From assembly GCF_018812025.1 (NCBI RefSeq), contig NC_063061.1, positions 31,473,655 to 31,537,654 on the forward strand: a stretch of DNA of 64,000 nucleotides, in the 5' to 3' direction. The stretch's first letter is position 1; every line of letters starts with the position of its first letter. Below the pieces are notes generated by a model that saw only the letters and a list, made by a program, of their open reading frames with translations, made no database searches and was not told the DNA's origin. The stretch is from Megalobrama amblycephala (taxonomy: Eukaryota; Chordata; Actinopteri; Cypriniformes; Xenocyprididae). Below are positions 55,911-64,000 of this stretch, piece after piece. The position numbers and the translations under genes were made by a program.

Positions 55911-56179
55911 ATTATCATTTGACTTGTCACATGACATCAGATATTCAATTATTTTGTCATGTCTATTCAATATCATTTACACTGCTGATAATGTCCTGCT
56001 TGCATGTGAAACATGTTATTTATTTATTTTTATTTTTTATTTTTTAAAATATGAATATAGCTTGCTATACTTTTAATAATGGAAATGCCCACACATCAGT
56101 GAACTTATTACATAAATGCATTTAACATTTAATTGTGCAACACTCTTTACAGAAGGAAATCCTACAGTTATGTATGAAC

Positions 56180-56403
56180 TCACAACATCATCATCAAGTG
56201 CTGTGCTGGGCACATTGGGTAACAAGTGTCCTCCAACGTATCCAATCTGTGACCACATTCTCCACATCTTCCCATGGGACATCGACATTCTTCAGGCCTT
56301 CGTTTCCATGTCTTCCCCTGCATTCTCCTGGTGGTGTCCACTTCATATCTGTCTTTGGGTGTTGTTGTTTGGTCATGCTTAGGGTGTGTCCGGGGAGGTG
56401 CAC
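56180..56403 (-). pseudogene. C-terminal scrap of a LINE ORF2
   Basis: The minus strand reads KTDMKWTPPGECRGRHGNEG ... VPWEDVENVVTDWIRWRTLV, then TQCAQHST and a stop. The pattern WTPPG(K)R.RGR...W....DR..WR.LV..LC is the known end of L1/RTE-type reverse-transcriptase proteins in fish. No catalytic part remains. Plus-strand frames across it are shadows. Confidence 0.55.
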
Positions 56404-56862
56404 CCTTCACTCTGTCACAGTTTTTAAAAGTCTTCACGTGGACTCCTCCTTATGATCTCCTTGAAACGTGCAGAACCAATATTGAAAATAGTAATTTATC
56501 TTTTTCCATATTCTTGCCTTTATCAAAGAAGCACCAGTGCTCATCCGGAGTTTTGGTAAAAGTTCTAGTAATGCTGCGACTATAGTCAAATATGTATTTC
56601 TGCATGTGTGTATAGCAGGTGTTTGTCCGAACAATTGAAGTTAGTGAGAGTGTTCAGGAAAACCCTCTGAGAACAATCAATATTTATTTAATTCTGTTTG
56701 GTGCTGATATAGAGTATTACAGAAATGACACATTGACATTCTGGACATTATTCTGTGAGTTTGTTACCTCTTCATTTAGATGGACTTGAAAATATCTTGC
56801 ATTTTGTTTCATTAAACGTTTTATCACAGTGTCACTATAGTAAATGTCCACCTTAACTACAC

Positions 56863-57200
56863 TGTAAAAAATTGACTGTAAAATTTACAGTAACTTACTG
56901 GCAACTTTGGTTGCCAGTAAGACTGTAAAATTTCCAAGAGTACTGTAAATCATTAACTACAAATGTACTGTAAAATTTACAGTAACTTACTGGCAATTTT
57001 GGTTGCCAGCAATACTGTAAAATTTCCAAGAGTACTGTAAATCATTAACTACAATTGTACTGTAAAAAAACAGCACACTGTATATACGCTGTACATTTCT
57101 TACAGCTGTAACAAATTAAAGTTGAAATAATTATGAATGCAAGTGAAATTACAAGAGCAACAATGAACTTAAATGTACTGCTATACATTTTACAGTAAAT
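56863..57200. repeat. CACTGTAAAAAATT-type repeat with two tandem units
   Basis: CTGTAAAATTTACAGTAACT and GGTTGCCAG units occur twice (56875-56960 and 56965-57050). Relative of the MITE at 51374-52136. No frame. Confidence 0.6.
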
Positions 57201-57445
57201 TAGAGCATTTGATGTGGAATTCAATTCACTATTTGTTTGCTGTAAGTTAAAGCATTTTTGTCAAATAAAACTCACAATAACAGGTTCAGTAACATAACAA
57301 ATTTATTGTAATGGCTATTTAACACAACCAGATTTCAAAAAATGTATCTGGAGAAACAAAGGGGAAAAAAAAGAAAAAAAAAGGAGATTGCACATTACAT
57401 GTAAGGCTTTAGCCTTGGAAAAAACCTCGGAGAACAGCAGCACTT

Positions 57446-58160
57446 AAAGGGATAGTTCACCCAAAAATGAAAATTTGATGTTTATCTGCTGACCCCCAGG
57501 GCATCCAAGATGTAGGTGACTTTGTTTCTTCAGTCGAACGCAAATTATGGTTTTTAACTGCAACCGCTGCCGTCTGTCAGTCAAATAATAGCAGTGGATG
57601 GGAACTTCAACTATAACAGTAAATAAAACTTGCTTAGACAAATCCAAATTAAACCCTGTGGCTCGTGACGACACATTGATGTCCTAAGACACGAAACGAT
57701 CGGTTTGTGCGAGAAACCGAACATTATTTATATAATTTTTTTTACATCTAATACACCACTATGTCCAACTTCGTTCAGCTTCGTTAGTGAGGTCAAAAAA
57801 CGCGTTCTGATGACGGAAGTGATGTCTCGCCCATATACTTCAATGAGCGCGAGACATCACTTCCGTTGTCAGAGTGCGATCAGACCTCAGTAACCGGAAG
57901 CTGAACGGAGTTTCGTGTCTTAGGACATCAATGTGCCGCCACGAGCCGCAGGGTTTAATTTGGATTTGTCTATGGAAGTTTTTTCGACTCTTATTGTTCA
58001 AGTTCCCAATTACTCCTATTATCTGACTGACAGACGGCAGCGGTTGCAGTTAAAAATCATCATTTGCGTTCAACTGAAGAAACAAAGTCACCTACATCTT
58101 GGATGCCCTGGGGGTCAGCAGATAAACATCAAATTTTCATTTTTGGGTGAACTATGCCTT
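57446..58160. mobile_element. Full palindromic GTTCACCCAAAAATG MITE
   Basis: Left GGGATAGTTCACCCAAAAAT then CCCCCAGGGCATCCAAGATG; the right end is the mirror image (CATCTTGGATGCCCTGGGGG ... TTTTTGGGTGAACTATGCC). The two halves pair over about 300 bp with a centre near 57840. Open frames across it are shadows of the palindrome. A half copy is at 60572-60995. Confidence 0.85.
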
Positions 58161-58305
58161 TAAATATTAACTATGCAGTGCACACATTCCTAAAGTGTTC
58201 TAAAGTCATAAACTAAAGACATGGTCTGAACTGTGCCTACCTTAAAGGCAAGAATATGAACTTGGAAATCGGGTCAGTCTCTGGTATCAATTCTGTTGGA
58301 ATACT

Positions 58306-58441
58306 TTAAATGACAAGCCATTTAAAGTCCATTAGTTTATGTAACAGTGTGCATACATGTGGGTTCATTCCATGCATTTTCTTGTCTCGCTTTCCAGCAG
58401 CAACTTTTGATCCAGTTTCCGGGTTGATGCCCACAAGTCCT
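58306..58441 (-). CDS. Last exon of the C2H2 zinc-finger gene
   Basis: A long pyrimidine tract and TTCCACAG precede it on the minus strand. It begins with the last base of an Arg codon and reads GLVGINPETGSKVAAGKRDK, then MHGMNPHVCTLLHKLMDFKW and LVI, stop. It joins exon 59486-59654 in phase. No known domain recognised. Confidence 0.65.
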
Positions 58442-59485
58442 CTGTGGAAAAAAAAAAAAAAACACACACACCATCTAATTATCAAAAACATTATAGACTT
58501 AAAAATAAAATACAAAATTAATCAGACAATTCAAATTACATTTAATTTCAATGAAGAGTTAGGGTCATATTTAATTTTATCAGAAATTAATGTAAAAATA
58601 TTTAGCCTTCAATGTTTACAATAAATAAAATGTACAGATTATATTATTATACAGATTTAAAATCGCATTTCTAAAAATTTGGCTATAGAACATGTAAATC
58701 ATTGCACACTGCAATCCACTGCATCTAGTGCATTGTCTACAGGAAGACTGCAGTGATTATACAGCTGTTAAATGATCTCCTTAAGAGATTTAAGATAAGG
58801 TAGTTGTACTGTATTGGAAGTGCAACCACATTTTGTAAAATGCAATAAAATCAAGAATCTGTGATGTCAATACTCTTTCAACTTTAACTGGAAAAAAAAA
58901 AAAAAAAAAAAAAAGTACAAAGAAAATATTTCCAAAATTTTCACTGACCAACTTGTTTGTATTTAATAAATAAACAAGTTTAGATATTGATGGCTGCAAC
59001 ACACTCTAAAAAAGTTGGGACAACATGGGAAATTATAGAATTGTTATTCTTTTTAATTATCTTTCATTGTTATTTTAGTCATTATAATAATTTATTTTAT
59101 TTTTATATGGTTTTTGCATTGTTTGTAGTATTTGAATTATTTGCATATTTATAATAGATTATTTGCTACAGTTGTGCTATACTTAACTGCTATACTCTTG
59201 GCATTCTACTCTTGGCATTCTACTGCTTCAAAAGCAACTTGAAGCATCTGCTTGTGCTCGTCTAGTTTTTAATCCAGATGCACCTTGCAATTTTTAGTAA
59301 CATGCAGTGAATAAAATAATTCTCTATTCAGTATGTGGTTAGCAATTTTTTGTTGTTCATTTGAAAACTTTTCCATAAAATATCTAATTCTGATAAACTA
59401 TCCTAAATTGAAAACCTAAAATAAAAAAAATAAAAAAAGTGAAAGTAACAATAAATATTGAGTAAGATTTTATGCTCTGAAATAC

Positions 59486-59654
59486 CTCTGAATAAAATCC
59501 AGCGTGCATGCAGCATCATCCTGATAAGCAAGATTCAAGTTGTAATAGGTCGCAAACAATGCTGCCAGACCCTCAACAAATGCCTCTGAAAATGGGCCCA
59601 GGACAACTTCCCTCTCGACGGACAACATCCACTTGCTTGGGGTCATGGATTCAC
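59486..59654 (-). CDS. Internal exon of the C2H2 zinc-finger gene
   Basis: Acceptor TTTTTATAG and donor CAGAG|GTATTTC frame 169 bp. Product ESMTPSKWMLSVEREVVLGP, then FSEAFVEGLAALFATYYNLN and LAYQDDAACTLDFIQR. The join to 58441 makes ...FIQRGLVGINPETG. I recall similar C-terminal modules behind zinc fingers in uncharacterised fish proteins, but can give no name or function. Confidence 0.65.
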
Positions 59655-59717
59655 CTATAAAAAATAAAATAAGAATATGGCAGGGCATAGATTAATAATT
59701 GTTGTATAGCTCATGTT

Positions 59718-60520
59718 AAAGGGATAGTCTGAAAAGAATTAAATGAAGTGAAAATTACCATGATTACCATCACGCTATCCTAGGAGTAAATTACTTTCTT
59801 CTTTCAGACAAATACAATCAGAGTTACATAAAAATAAAAATAAAAATAAAAAGTCCTAGCTCTTCTCAGCTTTATTATGGTAATGAATGACAGGCAAGAT
59901 TTTGAAGCCCAAAAAGTGCATCCATCGATCATAAAAGTACTCCACATTGCTCAGGCCTTCTGAAGTAAAGCGATGCATTTGTTTAAGAAAAATATCCATA
60001 TTTAAAACCATATAAATTAAAATATCTACTTTTCAGCATATTTATGGTGAAAGAGTGAACTCCGACCTGACGTAACGAAGAACATGGAAGCGCAGAGGAT
60101 AGAGCAAAAAATAACAAAAAAACTCAAATTAGAAGTCTAAAACTAGAATTTTTAAAGACAAATTTCTGAGGATTTTGATATAAGGGAAGACCTTGAGTTT
60201 GTTACACAGCCCTATTTGTTACGAGAGGCGTTAAAGCTTACACTACTCCTACGTCATACATCATGTAGGGAGTCAACTTCAGAGGGTCTTTATTTACCCC
60301 CTGGAATTACTTTTTACTGGATTACTTTTATGATGGATGATGCACTTTTTAGAGCTTTAAAATCTCATCATCCATTCACTGCCATTTTAAAACTTGGAAG
60401 AGCCAGGACATTCTTTAAAACAACTGATTGTATTTGTCTGAAAGAAAAAAGTCATATACACCTGGGATGGCTTGTGGGTGAGTAAATCATGATGTAATTT
60501 TTAATTTTTAGACAGACACT
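59718..60520. mobile_element. Palindromic MITE in the zinc-finger gene's intron
   Basis: Starts TTAAAGGGATAGTCTGAAAA. Inner words CTTTCTTCTTTCAGACAAAT near 59790 are mirrored by ATTTGTCTGAAAGAAAAAAG near 60432, and GGGTGAGTAAATCATGATG closes it. The ends are worn. The plus-strand frame at 60216 is a shadow. Confidence 0.55.
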
Positions 60521-60571
60521 ATACACTATGGGACTTATAATGAAGACTAATGTTACGAATAAGGATTTTTG

Positions 60572-60995
60572 TTAAAGGGATAGTTCACCCAAAAATGAAA
60601 ATTTGATGTTTATCTGCTTACCCCCAGGGCATCCAAGATGTAGGTGACTTTGTTTCTTCAGTTGAACACGAATGATGATTTTTAACTCCAACCGTTGCCA
60701 TCTGTCAGTCAAATAATGGGAGTAAATGGTCACACAATTTAAGAGAGTCAATAAACACGCTCAGACAAATCCAAATTAAACCCTGCGGCTCGTGACGGCA
60801 CATTAATGTCCCAAGACACAAAACGATCGGTTTGTGTGAGAAACCGAACAGTATTTATATAATTTTTTACCTCTAATACACCACTATGTCCAGCTGCATT
60901 CAGCAATCACTTAGTGAGGTCTGATCGCGCTCTGACAACGGTAGTGATGTCTCACGCATATACTTAAATGAGAGCTAGACATCACTGCCGTTTTT
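60572..60995. mobile_element. Half MITE abutting the zinc-finger exon
   Basis: Starts AAAGGGATAGTTCACCCAAA like the full copy at 57446 and stops shortly after its central hairpin (GATGTCTCACGCATATACTT). The other half is missing. It is joined to zinc-finger coding sequence at about 60995. Confidence 0.75.
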
Positions 60996-61391
60996 ATGTG
61001 TCCGTGATACATGTGATGCAAATGTAGATCTCACCTTAAATGTCCTGTTGCAACCAAATGGGCACCGGATCTCCAGACCTGACTGAATATGGCTCTTTAA
61101 ATGAGACAAAAGCTGTGTTAGGGTCCCACATTGAACTTCACAAAAGTCTACATGGCATTTAAATGTTTTATCACACATCTGTGCCTGATGCTCTTTAGCA
61201 GCAGACTGGTGATGTTCCCTGTGATTTCTGTATATGTGGGACTTCAATGAAGAAAACTTAGTGAAAATATGTGGGCAATCAGGTACAGCACATCTAAAAC
61301 CTGATTTAGGCACATTTCTATGCAATTTCTCATGCAGCACAAAACTCAGGATTGTACTGCTCTCATTATTACAAAAGTGACAGATAAACAT
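60975..61391 (-). CDS. First coding exon of a C2H2 zinc-finger gene
   Basis: TTTTTTTAAG acts as acceptor just upstream, and I start at ATG 61391 (MFICHFCNNESS). Four zinc-finger-like units follow: C4/C7...H20/H24; FRCAVPDCPHIF...SHIYRNH; FKCHVDFCEVQC...SHLKSH; and RCPFGCNRTFKV...SHVSRTH. Such fingers bind nucleic acid or protein, so a nuclear location is likely. After RTHK the frame reads NGSDV and stops at 60975, using bases that belong to the half MITE. The normal exon end and splice donor are therefore not visible. A GTGAGA inside finger 4 (AAG|GTGAGA at about 61034) is a possible but finger-breaking donor. With 59486-59654 and 58306-58441 it forms a minus-strand gene of unknown name that may be damaged. 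Confidence 0.6.
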   Translation of the reverse strand: MFICHFCNNESSTILSFVLHEKLHRNVPKSGFRCAVPDCPHIFTKFSSLKSHIYRNHREHHQSAAKEHQAQMCDKTFKCHVDFCEVQCGTLTQLLSHLKSHIQSGLEIRCPFGCNRTFKVRSTFASHVSRTHKNGSDV

Positions 61392-61486
61392 TTTCAACTT
61401 AAAAAAAATATAGACTTCACAAGCTAATAAATGCACAGCAATAAAGCATGTGCACTGCAAACTAACGTTAGTCAAGTTAAACACTA

Positions 61487-61958
61487 CACTCTAAAAAATG
61501 CTGGGTTAAAAACAACCCAAGTTGGGTTGAAAATGGACAAACCCAGCGGCTGGGTTAAATGTTTGCCCAACGTGCTGGGTAGTTTTATTTAACCCAAAAA
61601 TTGTTTAAAATTACTGTATGGCAGGCTTAAAATGAACCCAAAATAGGTTGGAAGTTAAAAATCAGACACATAATTACTAGAGGCAACAATAATAATCAAA
61701 AGATGAGCATTTATTAATAAGCAATTTAATAAATGTTTATTGTTTAAGTATTATTCAAATGTTTGTTTATTAAACATATTAATAAATATTAATTTCCAAC
61801 ATATTATGGGTTCATTTTAAGCAAGAAATACAGTAATTGTTTAACAATTTTTGGGTTAAATGAAACTACCCAACCGCTGGGTCAAAACAACCCAATCGCT
61901 GGGTTTGTCCATTTTCAACCCAACTTGGGTTGTTTTTAACCCAGCATTTTTTAGAGTG
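61487..61958. mobile_element. Palindromic Tc1/mariner-like MITE with TA duplication
   Basis: Ends CACTCTAAAAAATGCTGGGT and its complement; flanked by TA at 61485-61486 and 61959-61960. Subterminal AACCCAAGTTGGGTTG repeats on both sides. It lies immediately upstream of the first zinc-finger coding exon. No frame. Confidence 0.8.
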
Positions 61959-62134
61959 TATTTAACTGCATAAAACCTACACAATCAAGTTAAAAGCTTA
62001 AAACGTTTAAAAGCTTACATGTCTACTACCAACAACAATGTAAAAGATTTTATATACCGAGCAGTTATCAAAAATTTTATAGTAAAATGACAGCCCGGCC
62101 ACACTTTAATGGTGAAGAAAATATAGACAGCTAA

Positions 62135-62345
62135 CTAATCGTTAATCTGTGACGACTCATCAAGCATCATACTCATCATAAAATTGGACAAATAATCTAG
62201 ATTATACATTTTGCAACGTGGATGTAAAAGGATTCCATATTGTAGATGTAACACACCTGAACTCGCTCTCATTAGAGATCGTCCTCCTCCTCCTCCGGTA
62301 ACCGTAGAGCACGAGGTGAGCGCGAAAATTGAGTGCTGGTGATGA
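62135..62345 (-). promoter_or_regulatory. Possible 5' exon and promoter region of the zinc-finger gene
   Basis: GC-richer than its surroundings, with CGAGGTGAGCGCG and a GAGTTCAG|GTGTGTTAC donor-like site on the minus strand. The position upstream of the coding exons fits a transcription start. No TATA box is seen. The open frame across it has no recognisable domain. Confidence 0.25.
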
Positions 62346-62679
62346 TGACGAAAGCGCGTGGAAAGTCCCAACTTCTTTTTTGGTTTTTATTGGCGGTTGG
62401 CAACCTAGCTTATTGGTGCATTATCGCCACCAACTGGAATGGAATATGGATCAAGTTGTTTGCTTTTATAATTTATATTTAGTTAAATTAAAGGTAGGCA
62501 CAGTTAAATTACATTAATTTATACAAATATAAATAAACATAAAAACCAAGCAATGGAAAGTCCCAACTCCCAAGATGTCCACTGAAGATGACGAAAACTT
62601 TTGCAACTGTTTTTTTCTTCTTCTTAAAAAAGCATTACTGCAGAAGTCATAGGAACATTCAATAACAGTGATCTACCTT

Positions 62680-63600
62680 AAAAAAAAAAAAAAAAAACAC
62701 AGTATCTTATTGGACCTCTAAAATTCACAGCAATTATGCATGCTCGCATGCTCCCACGTGGCAAAAATACAGTTATGCTGTAAAATTAAAAAAACAGTCG
62801 TCTACTGTAAATATTTACTGTAAAAACTACAGCAATTTTTAACAGTGTACATCTATGGTATCATTATATCAGTACCTGGATAATGTAAATGTAACATACC
62901 CATGAATGTATTTTATAGAAGCATTTTATTGCTGAAAATATTTAACATTTATAAAATGCATTAACTATTTGAATTTGCCTTTCATTTAGTTACAGTAAAA
63001 GTGAACAATAAACACAATATTGTATTGTATTAAAGTTGAGAATGTAAAATGTTATTTTTTTCCCCCTATTCTTTAAAGAAACATATTTTCACATGGAATT
63101 TTATCTCATCTCTTGGTTTGTAAAAGAATACTTCATCATATCGATTTGTGTAGTTATATTTCACTATAATAGATTGCCTCTGTAACTGGATATATTTTTT
63201 TCTCACAATTAACTGATTTTTATACTGTTGTGCAGTAGTTTGGGGACTACATTTGTCTTTGACACTAAATATTGGAATATGATTACAAAATCGAGTACAT
63301 TCATTATGCTTTTATTTATATTTATTTTAATTCCAAGAGTTCAAATGGTGAAGAATGGTATAAATAAGTGATTAAATGTATACCTTTAATATACTACATA
63401 TCTACTGTAAATGTTAGAAGCACTTTAGTAGATGCAATTATATCTCTTTCAAATATATTTATGCATCAGTTTAAAACACAAAGGAGTCTTTCGTTGTAAA
63501 ATGTGATTTTTATTATATTTAATTAGATTAATTATTAAGGAATCTTTCTCGTCAGCCGGAACCGAAGGAGATCTGTCGTCATTTACCATAAATGGACAAG
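62680..63600. other. Gene-free AT-rich DNA with CACTGTTAAAA-type scraps
   Basis: TACTGTAAATATTTACTGTA and AACAGTGTACA near 62800-62850 are remnants of the family at 51374 and 56863. Otherwise I see nothing to annotate. Confidence 0.4.
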
Positions 63601-63632
63601 TAAGCGTGACGCATCTGTTCAGCTGTGTTGTG

Positions 63633-63693
63633 ATTGGCTGTGACTCTATCGCAGAACTCGCTGTGATTGGACTACCTTTCAACCCATATAAAA
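63633..63693 (+). promoter_or_regulatory. Candidate Pol II promoter (two inverted CCAAT boxes and TATA)
   Basis: GTGATTGGCTGTGACTC (ATTGG 63633-63637) and GTGATTGGACTACC (ATTGG 63666-63670) are inverted CCAAT boxes. CATATAAAACGG supplies TATAAAA at 63687-63693. Spacing is normal for a plus-strand promoter with a start near 63720. The transcribed gene would lie mostly beyond the window. Confidence 0.35.
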
Positions 63694-64000
63694 CGGCGCT
63701 TTATCTTACAAAGTTTGTTTTAGTGTGAATATTACGTTACTCATACATTAAGTTAACTATAAAGTGTTTCCATGTTGTGAGAAATTACTCCTTTACCGAG
63801 ATCCCAACCCTAACCCTAGCTTCTCAATGAACTACAGCGCCATGTTTCCCGTTCATTGATAGAATGACAGAGACATATGGGTAATGTAGTTTAAAACGTT
63901 TAGTAAAGAAATGATAAATGTTAAAATAATAAGATCTTTAATGGACAACTCGATATCTAAATATGTTTATTGTGCAAACATTTATTACATATATGAGGGA

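Noticed and set aside
56135..56455. Long plus-strand frame with a possible exon start at CTCTTTACAG
   Set aside because: Composition is odd (Cys/His/Ser-rich) and the minus strand of the same bases encodes a recognisable LINE C-terminus, so the plus frame is a shadow.
57933..58163. Open frames with near-identical product at 57444-57674, 57933-58163 and 60572-60900
   Set aside because: They are shadows of the palindromic MITE halves.
63808..63822. AACCCTAACCCTAG, telomere-like
   Set aside because: Only about two units, within chance expectation in fish DNA.
1..64000. CRISPR arrays, operons or bacterial-type RNA genes
   Set aside because: No regularly spaced identical repeats with unique spacers. 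The window is vertebrate DNA, and the periodic repeats seen are MITEs and tandem duplications.

Overview
Eukaryotic DNA, almost certainly a cyprinid-type teleost fish. The reasons are the very high load of fish-type repeats (Tc1-like, hAT-like and DIRS elements, CR1/L2/Rex1-like LINE copies, many palindromic MITEs), spliced genes with GT-AG introns, no operons, and a multicopy fish-type seven-transmembrane receptor family. No rRNA, tRNA or CRISPR was recognised.

The centre of interest is a cluster of rhodopsin-like GPCR genes built on a large inverted duplication. The arms run from about 17,707 to 34,129 and from about 35,638 to 54,194, around a spacer of about 1.5 kb. On the left arm the receptors lie on the minus strand: D' 20.4 kb, C 22.6 kb, G 30.7 kb, H' 33.8 kb. 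On the right arm they lie on the plus strand in mirror order: H 35.3 kb, G' 38.5 kb, C' 43.3-46.0 kb, E 47.0 kb, D 48.9 kb. Receptors A (8.5-9.4 kb) and B (13.8-14.6 kb) and a fragment G0 (15.5 kb) lie outside the palindrome on the left. Intact reading frames are B, G, G' and D. A, C, C', D', H, H', E and G0 are broken. G and G' differ at 3 of 279 residues.

The arms were apparently similar at first and then collected separate insertions. The left arm carries a DIRS-type element of about 5.1 kb (24.28-29.39 kb) with a gag-like ORF, inverted ends and an internal complementary region. The right arm carries several hAT-type insertions and MITEs with 8-bp target duplications. For several of them the mirror arm preserves the empty site. 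One hAT element of 1.9 kb splits receptor C'.

Left flank (1-17.7 kb): a hAT-like element, the last exons of a possible BEN-like gene with a dead Tc1-like element in its 3' region, a hAT-like MITE, a nearly full-length but dead LINE, receptor A, a truncated LINE of the same family, receptor B, and repeats. Right flank (54.2-64 kb): tandem repeats, a LINE fragment, MITEs, a minus-strand C2H2 zinc-finger gene in at least three exons (58.3-61.4 kb), and a promoter-like stretch near 63.65 kb.

The receptors presumably sense some ligand at the cell surface, but nothing in the sequence identifies it. The window reads as a rapidly turning over chemosensory-type or orphan receptor cluster shaped by inversion, deletion, possible conversion between arms, and transposons.
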